Shown one piece after another: positions 1 to 12,009 of a DNA stretch of 64,000 bases; positions within the stretch are counted from its first letter, which is position 1, and every line of letters begins with the position of its first letter. The DNA comes from Tetrapyrgos nigripes. Its lineage: Eukaryota > Basidiomycota > Agaricomycetes > Agaricales > Campanellaceae. The notes beneath the pieces are model-generated. The model saw only the letters and a program-made list of their open reading frames with translations. It did not search any database and was not told the origin of the DNA. The translations under genes and the position numbers were made by a program. The stretch is taken from NCBI GenBank assembly GCA_013368315.1, contig JAACJM010000009.1, positions 682,001 through 746,000 of the forward strand, read 5' to 3'.

Positions 1-1884
1 AACTTTTTCAGACTTTGAATGGCTTATTGCATAGTAGGTCTTTATTCCAGTTTTTCATGCCATCTAATGCACCTACAATCTCAGGAATACACTATCTCCA
101 CAAAGAACATCACCAGATTGATACTCATCTGGGCAATGTCTTTCTCATCAATGTTTCCAAGACCAATCCACAGCAATCATTCATTCATTTAGGAATGCCC
201 AGATTAGTGTCTGAGGTTCCAGTACATGCTGATAAAGAGATTTATTGCTTTTGCAAGGTGATGATTGCTGTATATCTTGTTACTCCATTCCAATGCGCTC
301 ATGTAGTAATTTCCCAGGCAGATCTACACTTTTCAGCCAGGGAAATGTTAGATGAGATGGAGGGAATGCACACTCTGTTCAGACAAGATTACCATAACTG
401 GGAAGCTTTTCTTCTAGTAGTGGTCCACTCCTTATATTGAAAAGCTCTCCAATGTCACCCTCCTCAAAGCAAGACAGAGTTGGACATGTCTTTATACCAA
501 TTTGATGAAATATTCAGCAAACCTAGCAATCATGGTATCTCAGTCAATAGAGAGGTCTTATCTGGAGATAAACTCAATATTAGAAGACACCTCTGCTCTG
601 AACTAGAAAAAGGGCTACTTCAGGAATCCTGCAGTCTGATATATGATCAGATGAAGGAGTATTTCGATGAGAGATTCCTTTATGAAATCTGAGGAGTGGA
701 TAAGCCCTTGATTGATTAGCTGCAGTGGGAAAAATATACATGAATCGCAAACCTATGGCATTCCACACCTCTCTAGCAATGTGATCTGCTTTGGTCCTAC
801 AGCCACTGTCAGAAATGCCATTCCAGAAAGATCAACTTGAGCTGCAAAGGAATGAATTCCTTCCACATTCTCAATGGCATGCACAAAGTCCTTAAAAGGT
901 ACCTGTGAAAGGCCTTGAATCAGGGTCTCTGTATTATTATCTGGTTCCTCCAAGTCATCTGGTTCTCAGTCTGCTGGAGTAGGGGGACTATGAGCTAAAG
1001 CTGGTGTTAGCACAGAAGGTATGAGTGATATGGAAAACACTTACCACCAGCCTCTGAGGACAGTTTAGCCTTTTTTGAGCACCTTTGTTGTGGTGGCTTG
1101 TTGCAGCAGCCAGAACAAGTTTTATAAAACTTGCTGTTGCCTTTGGACAAATGGCTAGTCTTCTTTGTTCTGTTACAGCCAGAACAAAACTGAGTCTCTT
1201 CATCTTGTGGCTGAATAGATGCCATATCAGGAAACAAATGTACAACGAGTCATCTAAGTACATGAAAAGGATGGTTCCAGTCCCAGAGAAGGGTGGTCCA
1301 AAGGAGCCAGGTTCATGTACTACCAAGTACAAGAATGTGCATGTTCTTCTCATTCCTTACTTCTCTGTTTATGACTCTTTCTCCAGATCAAGGCTACCTA
1401 TGACCAGTTGCATGCTGCTATCACTGGTGATGCCTCTGGTCTCACCTACACCTTGTGTCATGAACTGCTACAGTTCTTTGCCCTCCTTCCTCTTCTACTT
1501 CATTATTGAACCCATTTTCTGATCATTCGTCTATTGCATTTCCTCAATAAACCTTTTAAACCTTATATTACTGACTTCGAACCTTATAAAACCTGTCAAA
1601 CTCTATAATAACTATCAATCAATCTTCCATTCAATCAATCTTATCTTTCTCCTACATTTCTCCACTTTCTCCTATGTTTCTCCTATTTCTCCAAGTTTAA
1701 TCCTATCTTTCCCCTATCACTTATTCATTGTTCTTCTATATAAACCATCAGACATTCTAGTTAATCCTTTAGTTCGTTCACTTCGTCTCCACTCCATACT
1801 ACTACTACACAGTGTAGAGCCTAGTCAGCTTACTCTTGTCTCTTTATATCTCTCTTTACCCTCAATCGATCTCATTTTGTGTGA
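1..1884. other. Unresolved left flank, probable transposon debris
   Basis: No gene can be closed here. The minus strand at 1237-1007 encodes a Cys-rich stretch (FCSGC...YKTCSGCC) like the small zinc-binding domains of fungal mobile-element proteins. It is followed by a GTAAGT donor near 1043 and a CTAAC branch-like site, so an intron towards about 970 is plausible; the downstream frame (953-580) is short and unrecognised. The plus strand at 15-440 is open for 141 codons but matches nothing I know. From about 1500 to 1850 the DNA is T/C-rich with a TATA-like ctatataaacc near 1737, as in an LTR, but I could not find its ends. Confidence 0.3.
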
Positions 1885-2772
1885 CTTGGGTGGTTTGCTA
1901 TTGAGTGTATCAACAACCTTGACACCTTGACTCTGGGCTTCAATATACAGCTGCACCAGGAGGAGATTTGGCAGGGCTTCATCGCTACTCATAACAAGCT
2001 CAAGCCATTCAAGCACAAGGGTTGGCCTCTCTATGAGAACATGAATGAGATTGTACCTGTGAAAACTTCAGGTCAATACATGTTTAATGCATCTCAGGCC
2101 ACAAGTGCTTCAGTTGCTTTGAGTGCTGTTCCTCCTGCACCTTCAACTGTTGTTTCATCTCAAACTGCTGTCTTGCAGACAGCTGGAACTGTTGCTACTC
2201 AGTCTGATGATGGTGTAGATGCATCCCAGTCCTCTGCTGGTGCTCATGACAGCAGTGGTGAACAGGATGACCAGGTATGTTTGTTAATCCACTTTTACAT
2301 TGTTTTCTTTTGCTAACACTACTGGTAGCCTAGTGAATCTGCCCCTTGAGTTGGCTCTGCACCTCCTCCACCTCCTCCATCCTCTCCTCCTGCCCCAGCT
2401 ACACCAGCTCCTGTGTCTCATGTGCCTACCACCAAGCACCCAAGTGCAGATGATATCGAGACTCCCAGTAACAAGCACATGAAGATTACTGGACCAGAAG
2501 CTATCATGAGCATGGCTTGCTCTGTTGCCTCTATTGGTGATGCTATTCATGATACTTTTGGACAGAAGGGAGACTCAACTCCACACAGGAGATCTAGGGC
2601 TATAAAGTTGTTGAGGGAGAAGAAGAACGATGATGATGACTGGCTCTCTTTGACCAGCAAAGAGAAGACCAAATTACATATTCTTTTCTCCTGTGATGTT
2701 GCTGCTGCTGACACATACTCTTCTGCTTCTGAGGACATACATGTTGATGTTGCTCATATGTTACTGGGATAG
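1885..2772 (+). pseudogene. Myb/SANT-like protein of a Harbinger-type element (5' truncated, one stop)
   Basis: Proteins of this kind accompany PIF/Harbinger transposases and bind the element's ends. The visible part begins inside the Myb/SANT-like domain (IWQGFIATHNKLKPFKHKGW, then PLYENMNEIV) and continues into a low-complexity A/S/P linker and the family's acidic C-terminal block (DDDDWLSLTSKEK, then ADTYSS). A 54-bp intron is clear at 2275-2328: GTATGT donor, GCTAAC branch site, TAG acceptor. Reading through it keeps the frame but meets a TGA at 2347-2349 before a proline-rich run; the downstream frame then stays open to TAG at 2770-2772. The N-terminal half of the domain is missing upstream. 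It runs tail to tail with the transposase at 2926-4910, as expected for one two-gene element. The family call is from recognition of typical basidiomycete homologues. Confidence 0.6.
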
Positions 2773-3644
2773 GTGACTATGTGATTACTGATACCAATAC
2801 TATTATATCCTGTTTAGTCTCCATCTGTGTCCATATTTCCTGATACCCTTTCTGCCTCTTTCCACTAGTATCTGTTGATAGTCATCCCACATTGCTCTCG
2901 CAATCAATGCCCTTTTGCACTCTGCTCATGTCTTTTCTGACCTTGTTGTGATCCCCACTGCTAGCACTCCCAAGTCAGCTGATATTGGCCCATGCACACC
3001 CAGTTGTTCATCAATACAATCAGCATCAAGGTGGCTCTCCAAGTCATACTCATCATGAGTTAAGATGAAGTTATGAAGAGCTGCAAGTGCTGCAGGTATC
3101 CAAGCCTGGACATCCATACCACACTGTGGTGGCTGGACCAAGATTGCCCAACACTTCTTGACCACACCAAATATTTGCTCAACAACATTGCAAGCAGAGG
3201 TGTGTTGAAGGTTGTACAACTCTTCTGGTGTTGCTGGCCTATAATGAGAGTAAGTATTAGCACTTTATCAAAAGAGGAAGCATACCTTTGATTAGCCCTT
3301 CCCCATTTCTGCAAATGGTATTGAACACTTTGAAATGGAACAAGAAGCACATTGCAAATGCCAAAGCCTGCATCTGCAAGGTAGCACTGCCCTTGAGGAA
3401 CGAAGAAGTCATTGAACTGAGACTGTGTGTACATGGTGGCATCTGCTGCACAGCCTTCCCATTCAGTAACAAAGTATAGGAAGTGCATATTCATGGACAC
3501 CACAGCAAGGCAATTCTGGGTAACACCACCTTTCCTGTCACAAGCAGCCTGTTGGTCAGTGGTTGAGGGACAACAGTTGATATGTGTGCCATCAATAGCC
3601 CCCAACACATCCTGGAAATATGGAAAGAACTTCTTGTTACCCAG

Positions 3645-4092
3645 TGTCAAGAACATGTTCAGATAGGGACTGGATGCTTCTCAGGCCACCACATAGAAGC
3701 CAAAGACAAAGGAACAAGGCAAATAGATGGTATAAGTGAGTAAGCCAGTACTGGGCCAGAGTCTACATAGTACTGAGGACAATGCTGAGCAGTATGGATC
3801 AGAGGGACAGAAATGGACAGACTAGAGAACCTATCTACAAAGCCATGTAGTAAATATACAAAAGTGCGAAGCTAGTTCAGCAGGTATTTGATGGAGACAA
3901 CCATAGGATGATAGTCATGTGTCTAAGTGATGTCAATATGTGCAGTAGAAGCAGATATGATCTGTTAGTCAGATAAATGATGTACCAAAGAAGATAGAAG
4001 CCATAGGTACCAGGAGACGAGATCTAGAACAAAGGAAGTAGAAGGAATGTAGGACAGGGTCTGGAAGTGAAGACAGGAAGGGATTCATGACA
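3645..4092. mobile_element. Solo LTR in the Harbinger transposase exon
   Basis: The 448-bp sequence begins TGTCAAGAAC and ends TTCATGACA. It is flanked by a perfect 5-bp target duplication, CCCAG, at 3640-3644 and 4093-4097. There is no internal coding DNA, so it is the product of LTR-LTR recombination or a relic. Excising it with one CCCAG restores the transposase reading frame exactly. The orientation of the parental element is not clear. Confidence 0.85.
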
Positions 4093-4202
4093 CCCAGAAT
4101 CTCATTGGGAACAGGTGTGTCAGTGGTTGGAAGCTTGACATGCTTGTCATAAAACTCTGAGGAAGTGAGTGCATCAAGAATAGTATGGAAATGCCTAGAC
4201 AA

Positions 4203-4731
4203 TGTCATGACAGTATTATTTCAGGGTATTTTCATTCATTTTCTGTTTCTTTTCTTCATCAGTCACTGCCTTTTGATCATTGTTTTGATCATCCTTTGCC
4301 CTATCTTTTGTTCATCTTTCCTTGATCATCTATGCACAGCTATTATCTCCTGTTTCATCATTTGTTCATCTTTTATGATACATCTCTTACAGGGACACTA
4401 CGCACAGCTTGTTCATCTTTTGTTCATCTTTTCATGATACATCTCTTACAGGGACAATAGGCTGTACTTTGATTGTTCTGGACAGTTCTCTGATTCCTTC
4501 CTTCGCTTTGCTCAGTTTTTATCTTTCTTTCTGTTCTGTATATAAGCTTAGAGTAGTAGCTCCCTAGTCCCCATCTTGACCTCTTCGTCTTGGGACTAGG
4601 TGAGCATCTCATGTATTCTCTGTCTTCATTTAATATTAACTTCGTCTTGGGACTAGTTTCTCATTGTCTTCTGTCTTACTGTTGCTCTGTCTACACCTAT
4701 TGTTTGAGCCAAGTGTGTGCTCTACACCACA
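4203..4731. mobile_element. Solo LTR in an intron of the Harbinger transposase
   Basis: The 529-bp sequence begins TGTCATGACA and ends CTACACCACA, flanked by a perfect 5-bp duplication, GACAA, at 4198-4202 and 4732-4736. Its first ten bases match those of the chromovirus 3' LTR at 45795, so it probably derives from a related Ty3/gypsy family. It contains a TATA-like tgtatataagc near 4538 and two near-identical acatctcttacagggaca motifs (about 4380 and 4439). It lies a few bases before the acceptor of a short transposase intron. Confidence 0.85.
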
Positions 4732-4910
4732 GACAATCCAGTAAGTGGATACTCCAAGCAATAGAAAGGACAAACGAACTCTGAGACAGTACTTTTGCTA
4801 TGCTGAAAGTGCTCAGCAGCATGATCAAAGGCCAGTCCAGTGACACAAGTATAGAGAAACATGGCCAGGCTTTCTTCCAGGGTAATTGTTATGATGTGAA
4901 AAAGTTCCAT

Positions 4911-5379
4911 GGCTACACACAGGCCTGGGGCAGTGCACAGGCAGTACTTGCATAGGACTATCTAATTATTCATCTCCATAGCAGTATGCAGGATTGCACA
5001 GTAATGTGCAGCAATGCAGTGTAGTACAGTAATGCACAGTGTAGCACAGTAATGCACAGTAATGCACAGTGTAGCACAGGTATATACAGTAGATAGGTAT
5101 TAAACTTGTCCCCAGCTGCTGCACTGTCCACAGAACATCGTTTGATGAAAAGTCGATCAAAGAGCCGCAGACACGGTGACTGGTAAAGTTCGCAGGGTCT
5201 TTGGCACAGATGCTGAAGTTTCTCACAGAAATTTCTGACTTAGACAAAATGCGAAGAGGCTCAGAAAATTATTTTCTCATATCACTTACTTAGATTTTTG
5301 CGCTCAGAAACAGTATGAAATCAGAATTGTAAATTTTGGAGTATGAAAAAAGATATGATCAAAAGACTGTTGTGGAAGC
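4911..5379. other. Spacer with a short GCACAG minisatellite
   Basis: No gene is visible. Between about 4995 and 5085 there is an imperfect tandem array of roughly 10-bp units (gcacagtaat and gcacagtgta alternating). The remainder, 5100-5379, carries no open frame that I recognise. It may include the right end of the Harbinger element, whose terminal repeats I could not find. Confidence 0.5.
4995..5085. repeat. Minisatellite of about 10-bp units
   Basis: Alternating copies of gcacagtaat and gcacagtgta, about eight units with some variation, visible directly in the sequence. No function is suggested. Confidence 0.6.
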
Positions 5380-8300
5380 CACCAATTAGGCTCTTCTGCC
5401 CATACCCCCTTGTGTATTGCCTCAGATTCAAACCCAGAGTTTATACCATCGAAATACCTTAAACACATCACAAATACCATTCCCAAAGCAAAGCCAGAAG
5501 CTGAAGTAGCAGTAGAAGAAGAAGTTGAAGAGCTAGGCCTGTTTGAAGCCACTAGTAGTGCCCCTACCTCTCCTGTCTCCCGGAAAAGGCATCTCAATGA
5601 CACAGACATTGATATAGACACACCAGAAACACCCAGAGCCAAACAACGCTGACAAGTATCACCAGACCCTTTCAATAGTAGTCCAATAGCCCCTATTTCA
5701 TCCCCCTGTCCAATTGTTGAGTCAGACCCCATTGATGCAGGCTTTCCTTCACTGACCTCAGCAACAAAAACTCCACAAGGGATTAGCTCTTACATACAGC
5801 CACACAATGCCAGGCTCCCTACTCAATTGACGCATGACAGCTCCCCTGACCCTGGTGTACAAGTCACCCCATCTAATAGAATCCAATTTTGTGGTCAGCC
5901 AGCCAAAAGTCCACGGAAGGGTCTACCAGGCTCTAGCACACATTCAGTGTATGTGAAAGAGAGGAAGGAGACCATGGCAAAGAGAATGGAGGATGCTTCA
6001 GCTGAGAAGATGAAGGTGAAGGAGGGTCAAAAACTATTGCTTCAAACAGCTAGCAAAGCTGCCATGCAAAAAGTTTTGGAGGAGAAAAGGGACAGGGCTT
6101 TACGTGCTGTTGAGTACATCACCCAATCTGATGGGTTCCAGTTCAAGAATCTATTAGAATGGATTAACTCACTTGCTGTTGAAGGCGGTAATAATCAGAC
6201 CAGAGCCAAGATGACAAAGCTGTTTCAGAGTCAGGGGAAGGATATTGTTGAGAAAGCATTCAGAGCTGCACCAGAAGTGAAGGAAGAAGTTAGAGCAGAC
6301 ATCCTCAGTGAGCTTGGGAAGGAGGAACAGGCTATCCAGGACCACCTGACACGCAGTTCTGGAGAGACAATGTTGGACTTGCTGAAAAAGTTCTCTATGG
6401 AGAACCTTGGCACTGAATTACAGCGTTGTGCTCCCAAGCTTTGGACAGCATTGCAAGAAGCTAGTGGAAACCCCGAAGAAGGTGCACAGAGAGATGCGAC
6501 CCTGGTAAAGTCATCAAATCTGTATTAATGCTCACCAGAACTAATGAAAATAATAGGTACTGACCACTGTCTGTGCCATGATCTCTATCTTGGGGTCAAA
6601 TTGTGCCAACAACTTCCAAGCTGCTGTTGGACTATTTCTTCTGGTGTCAGGAGCATCAAAACATGAAATGGACTCGCCATGTCATACCCTTCCGTAATCT
6701 CACATCTGCATCAGTTGTCAGACGAGGCAAAGGACATTTACTGCAAGCTCATCCAAGAATGTATGTGCTTTATTGTCTGGGATAATTTAAACATTGGGTT
6801 CCGAGTCGAAGCTCAACGACTAGCAAACAAAAAGCATTTCGACAATGGAACAACTGCCACACTCATCCCCACCTATGATCCTGACACAGAGTCCACCACA
6901 ACCCCACACAGAACTCTCCCTCTCAACATGAAGCCTTCACATACTATCACCAATTCCGAATTCCAATGGAATGATGAACAAGTGCTGCCGTTGCCTGAGG
7001 GTCTCATACAATTTACTGAGTGCTGCTGTTGGCAGCTTCGGCGCATTGCCCTTGAACAAATAGATGGGTTAGCTCACCTTCGCGACAGACTTGAATCCTG
7101 TCCCAAGGTCAATCCAATAAAGCCACATGTCACTGAGCAATACCCTCTTCCGGCAATGCACTTGGAAGAATCCAGTATTGATGGTACTATACAGGTTTTT
7201 GAGAGAATCTGTGTCAACCTTGGGATGTCAAACGAAGCCTTTCAGAAACATGGCTTAATGTTCACTGATGGAGACCTGCTCACCGACTCTTTGATTAACA
7301 AGGTCCAGTCCATTCTGCATTCATAAGCAGGTACTGATATTTCTATTGGTGCAGGTTGAGAGTGCACGTCGGAACAGTGACCAGCCAATTGAGGGAATGA
7401 AGGCGTGCATTCGACATTTCAGTCTCTTTCATTGCAAAATGGCAGGTTGTCATATGGGAAAACTGAATCTGAAACAGGCAGGGGGTGGCCTGTGGTGGGA
7501 GAATAATCTTCTTGGCCAAGATAACATGGTGGCAGGTTGGCAAGCATCCAAGGCTACCGAATGGAAACCAGCACACAAGTTGCTTCAGATATCAGTGGCT
7601 GCTCATGTCATTGATGGGTTTCAGTTGCATTGCAGACATGACAGCCTGCAGGAATGGGCAATGTCCACAACATTGGCTGACTTTCAGAAGGTTTCTGAAG
7701 ACGTCTATAAAAATCTTTTCAGCACCATAGCCTACGATGATCTCAAGAACAAACCAGACAAGGAGCGGGACACAGTTCTGGAAAATAATGTACTGTATAA
7801 CTGTGATGCACTTTGCTACATGGAGATGGTGCATGCCATCAAGGCTGGAGACATTGGTCAGGTAGTCAATGTGCTGAAGGTGTGGATGATAATGATGAGG
7901 GCACCAAAGACCATGCCAAAATACGCTGATGCAGTCTTTGAGACACTTGGTTGAGTTGCAACTTACCTGGAAAATTTACAGTATGTCTATCTGTGCCTCA
8001 TACTTTGATGGAAATCCTGAAAACACGTTAGACGATTATTCTTTCACAACTGGCTAGTCAATCTCACCAGGAAAGAGAATGGCTTCAAAGAGGTAGACCT
8101 ATTACAAGAGCATCAGAACTTTTGGGCAAAGGTAAGAGAAAGGGCTCAACTGAGAGTTCAAGAGAGCTGAACCAAACCATAGATAATTTACAATGCCAAG
8201 CGGTCCAATAAAAGCTGGGACTGGCTGTCAATGATTACTGTTTGCATTTTTCAGCTCAGGAATGCAATGCATACTGTTCAAAAGACCTTCAAGATTGCAA

Positions 8301-8671
8301 GTCTAGGTACCTGTCATACTGTCCCGGACATGTCAAAGGAGATTACCAAGCTTGCTGAAGCCCTGAAAGACAAAAATGTTCAGTCTTATGTCTCACAGTG
8401 GCAGGAAAATAACTTCGTCAAACCAGTTTGTGACTTGCTAGAGGAAGGATACCAGTACACCAATTCACGCAAAGCATTCTGTACCTTCTGTAGGGACACC
8501 AGAATGCCAGTCAATATTGGAAACATGGAGGCTTCAGTAGGTGATACAAGGATATCTGATCTTGCAGGAGAAGAGTTGGAGGACACATTTGATCAGGAAG
8601 AGTATACACCAACTCAAAATGACCTCGCAATGGACGATGAAGAGCCATATGAAGACTTGGAGGACATCTAG
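5380..8671 (+). pseudogene. DUF6589-like protein gene, decayed
   Basis: The translated pieces match the order of motifs I know from the large agaricomycete family DUF6589, whose function is unknown. An N-terminal charged region is at 5410-5652 and 5827-6510. Then come TTVCAMISILGSNCANNFQ (about 6559-6615) and GLFLLVSGASKHEM. The stretch VVWDNLNIGFRVEAQRL-like (here IVWDNLNIGFRVEAQRL) and HFDNGTTATLIP are at 6775-6870. Next are TDGDLLTDSL at 7265-7295 and RHFSLFHCKMAG and WWENN...KPAHKLLQIS at 7408-7595. The C-terminal part SWDWLSMITVCIF...VPDMSKEITKLAEALKD...EGYQYTNSRKAFCTFCRDTR is at 8214-8510. Breaks include TGA near 5650, a frameshift near 6675, and stops near 7952 and 8168. It faces the RecQ-like pseudogene tail to tail. 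Confidence 0.65.
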
Positions 8672-9035
8672 CGCTTTGTAAATACTATAGAATTGTAGTA
8701 CCTATATGCATACAATTATACAACTGTCAATCCATGGTCAACGCTTTTCAAGTCTTTCATAAATACTTGACAAACCTGCAATAGCTATATCATCTGCTTC
8801 AGCTTCTTCCTCAACAAACTCAAAACTGAGTTGCTCAGCTGCCACCCATAATGTGTCCTTAAATACAGAGCAAAGAGTCTCTGAGTCATTATATATATCT
8901 GAGCTTTCTTTGTTATATGTATGGCAATTGTGAAACAGAGTATACCAGTCTTGTGCATACTAGTCCACTGAGTCATAGATGTTCTTGTTGACCTTGCTAT
9001 GTATGTTTGACAATGAGATCGGCATAGGTATGACC

Positions 9036-11333
9036 TTATAGTAAACAATGTGCACCTGAAGTGAAACAAAATATTAGAAGTGAAACAAAGAGAATTACAT
9101 TACTCACATTTTTCCAGGGTAGCTGGTTGAAAGGTTTATAAAGAAACGATGACTTGTCTGCAGGGCGTGTCACAGACTCCACGGCCTTGAAGCATGCAGC
9201 AGATATCTGCTGTAACTTCTCCTGGAACTCCTTCTTCTTCATCTTCTGTGCAGCTTTCTCCATCTTCTCCATCTCCTGTGCCTCCTGTGCGAGCTGCTGA
9301 GCATCTGGGTAAGCTGCAACAACCTCCTGGATAGCATTTGCAACCTCATCTCCATATCTATCATCCCAGTGCCACCGTACACAACTCTTGATGCCACTGA
9401 CAGAAGTCATGAGTCAAGCCCGCTCTGCCAAGGTATGAATGATATCGTCCTGAAGTATAGCTTTGTCAGTAACAATGTATTGGTTGGGGTACTTGTGTTT
9501 CACAATTTGCTCCCAGAGAGACCAGAGTCTTGCCTTCACAGCGTCATACAGCTCTTCCATACTCTTGCGTGCCTTTCCCAGTAATCAAAGCTGACCGGAA
9601 TCAAGAAGCTGAATAGTGGGGACGGGGAAATGATCAGGATGACAGTTGTCACAACACAGTGCGTCGTCCAGTTGTGGATACAGAGATGGACCTGTGCAAA
9701 AAGAATATTTAATATAAGCTGGCAGGAAATAAACAAGACCGACCTTTCTGTTTGTTCATATAAAACTCGTTCCAGGGCACCTGGCGACATTTGGTGGTGA
9801 CAATGAACCATGGGAGAAACCATCAGTCCCATGCCTCAATTCGTGTTAGAACCCTCTTGCACTTGACTTGCTGTTTCTTGGAGTTGCCGCTGTTCTGAGC
9901 CACTGAATGCTCTGAGCTCATAGACACACCACTTTCGTGCTCCTGCCTGCTCTTGAAGACCTCAACTGCATCAATCTCCACATCCTCTTCAACCTCCTGG
10001 TCCTTCCATTCCAGCTCCCTCAAGTTATCAGCACCCAAATCCAGCTCATCTTCATAATGTGACATGTTGAATTCAGCAAGAAATCGGCTGAGCGCAGCTT
10101 TTGTTATGTATACTATTGCTTCTCCTAGATCTGTAAAGATACAGACACAGCGCCCAATCTTCTGAATGAGCGAGTTGAAGGTCCAGGGCTCATTCCATAG
10201 AATAATTTGCTTTATGCACTGGAAATCCAAGCCCTAGGAGAAAGAATGTGTCAAACTCTGCAGAGATACAAAACATATAACATACCATTCCAAGTGCATC
10301 AGTCACTGGTACTCCCCTCAAGATCTCATCATATAGACGCTTCTCGATATCTCTCTTGCGATCATTAGCAACGAAACGGTGATAGAACTCGAAGCTGGTC
10401 TTGGGAATGCAATCTGGACAGTACTGGCGAAGAAAGTCTTGTATTCGTTCCACTTCTTGACGACCATTGACGTAGATGAGAGTTTGAGGGAAATCCTGTG
10501 GACCTGTCATATTTGAGGGGAAGAGAGAGAGGAGGTCAGTGAACGTGTCCTGTGGGTGCTGCATGATATGGACAGGTAACGATATATTCAGCTTCTCATT
10601 GGAGACCGCAATGATATCTTATTCACTGCCCATACCAAGCTTGTCCCGAATGTCTGCAATGACATCAGGTGGTACAGTAGCAGACGCAACGAGTGTGTGC
10701 AGTTGGCTGGGTAGGCAACCTAAAAGTACTTGTATTCATGCGAAATCTGGATGGAAATCGTCGGTACCCCATTCAGATATATTGTGACCCTCGTCTACCA
10801 CAACTCCAATAATACTATCTTGAAAGACACAGTTCTCGACCACAAGGTTGTTAAACTCACGACTGAGTGCCATCTCTGGACCCACGAAACCAACGCGATA
10901 TTTCCCATTCCCAAAGCCCTGGCTCAGAACATCAGAGAGCTGTGCAAATACAAGAGAGTTTGACATGCACCTTGAGAGTATCTGACAGTTTGTCTGTCTC
11001 CCCAGTCAAAGAAATAGCAGGAACCCCTTTCTTGTTGAGCTGGTTAGCCTGAGCCTGCAGCAGCCCACTCAATGGCTCAATAACTAGCAGTATCTTTTGA
11101 GTGTCTGCGTCCATCATTCTGGGTTGCCAGTGATAGAAAAGAGGGTAATAGAACGCGAGAGTCTTGCTGCCTCCAGTGGGTATGTCCAAGAACGTGTCCT
11201 TGCCCAAGAGGACATTCTGGCCAGCTGGTTCTTGGTAAACGCGTAGGGAAGGGATGTCAAAGAGTGAGCAAGTGATTTCAGATGCCTTTCGAGTCTTTTC
11301 AGGGTCCAAGGAACTCAATGGTTTGTAAACCAT
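9036..11333 (-). pseudogene. RecQ-like DNA helicase, decayed
   Basis: RecQ helicases unwind DNA 3' to 5' using ATP. Motifs appear in order on the minus strand. Motif I is altered to DIPTGGSKTLAF (about 11200-11160; the usual form has TGxGKT). Motif II is VVVDEGHNISEWG at about 10795 (usually DEAH). Motif III is VASATVPPDV near 10690. Motif IV is TLIYVNGRQEVERI near 10490-10450. A degenerate motif VI, QKIGRCVC, is near 10160. An acidic linker and a Lys/Glu-rich coiled-coil-like tail follow (9410-9150). Introns are plausible near 10260 and elsewhere, but stops and altered catalytic motifs argue against function. The Ala-to-Gly change in DEAH and the Gly-to-Ser change in the P-loop are visible directly. 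Gene order, tail to tail with a DUF6589-like gene, suggests that both belonged to one mobile or subtelomeric unit; this is inference. Confidence 0.75.
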
Positions 11334-12009
11334 GTCAACGGACCTATTGAGTAGTTACTGAATACAAGAATCACATGTAGCTCAGTCAATTGGCCGAATC
11401 CTGAAAAACCGAAAACATAGCGTTACTCACAGAGGAAATCTGCATAAGCCTGACTATATGAAGAGGTAGTAGAAAGAAAAATTTTTCTGAGCTCAGACTC
11501 CAAACGACGAAGTCAAAAAATTCCATGCGAAATTTACATGGTCTCCACCAAACACCCTGTGAAATATTCCAGTCAGGTCTCTGACCTGCGTCTTTGATTG
11601 ACTGTCATCAAAGTCAACTCCGGGCCGGTACAACCCGGCTGGGTACAAGTCTAAGATAGGTATATAAGACTTAGATACACACTCATGTACCTTAGCTTGA
11701 TATTTTGCACAACAAGACCTTTCTACTATGGAGTATTAGTCCCAGACAGACTCATTGGTGTCACGATCATCAACAATCCCCACTGACAACTTTATTCAGC
11801 CACTTGTACCAACTTTACTACGGGTATATCACCACTTTATTCACACATTACATACAACAACAACAACAACAACAGTGACTATACAACAACAACTACCAGG
11901 ACACTACATATTACTACAACCACAACGCTCGCTGTGCTTCTGCCCACTAGTGGCCCCTTGAGGAAGGTCTCACGTTGTCCAAAACACCAGTCATCGGCAT
12001 CAGGTTTTG
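11334..12009. other. Spacer with promoter-like and CAA-repeat sequence
   Basis: No gene is recognised. There is a TATA-like ggtatataagac near 11657 followed by an unstructured C/A-rich stretch, including a (CAA)n run at 11854-11874, as in an LTR leader or 5' UTR. An inverted pair around ccgggccggtacaacccgg (about 11622) is the only local structure I see. Confidence 0.4.

Larger units (their letters stand above)
2926..4910 (-). pseudogene. PIF/Harbinger DDE transposase interrupted by two solo LTRs
   Basis: This is the DDE-superfamily transposase that cuts and pastes a PIF/Harbinger element. From the N-terminus: a helix-turn-helix-like region (TLEESLAMFLYTCVTGLAF, then HFQHSKSTVS) at 4901-4781; HFHTILDALTS...VKLPTTDTPVPNEIL at 4194-4098; the DDE core with first Asp in GAIDGTH, second Asp in LADAGFG and Glu in NVVEQIFGVVK; then AALHNFILTHD near the C-terminus. 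A 47-bp intron lies at 3239-3285. An intron at 4195-4779 was about 51 bp before it received the LTR at 4203-4731. A second LTR (3645-4092) splits the exon at codons for ...EIL|GNKKFF.... Removing both insertions and one duplication each leaves a continuous frame with all three catalytic residues. The extreme N-terminal domain upstream of 4910 is not visible. Confidence 0.8.

Noticed and set aside
15..440. 141-codon plus-strand open frame at the left edge
   Set aside because: No recognisable motif, no plausible start context, and it lies in transposon debris; it was not called as a gene.
11854..11874. (CAA)n run
   Set aside because: A short simple repeat with no clear function.
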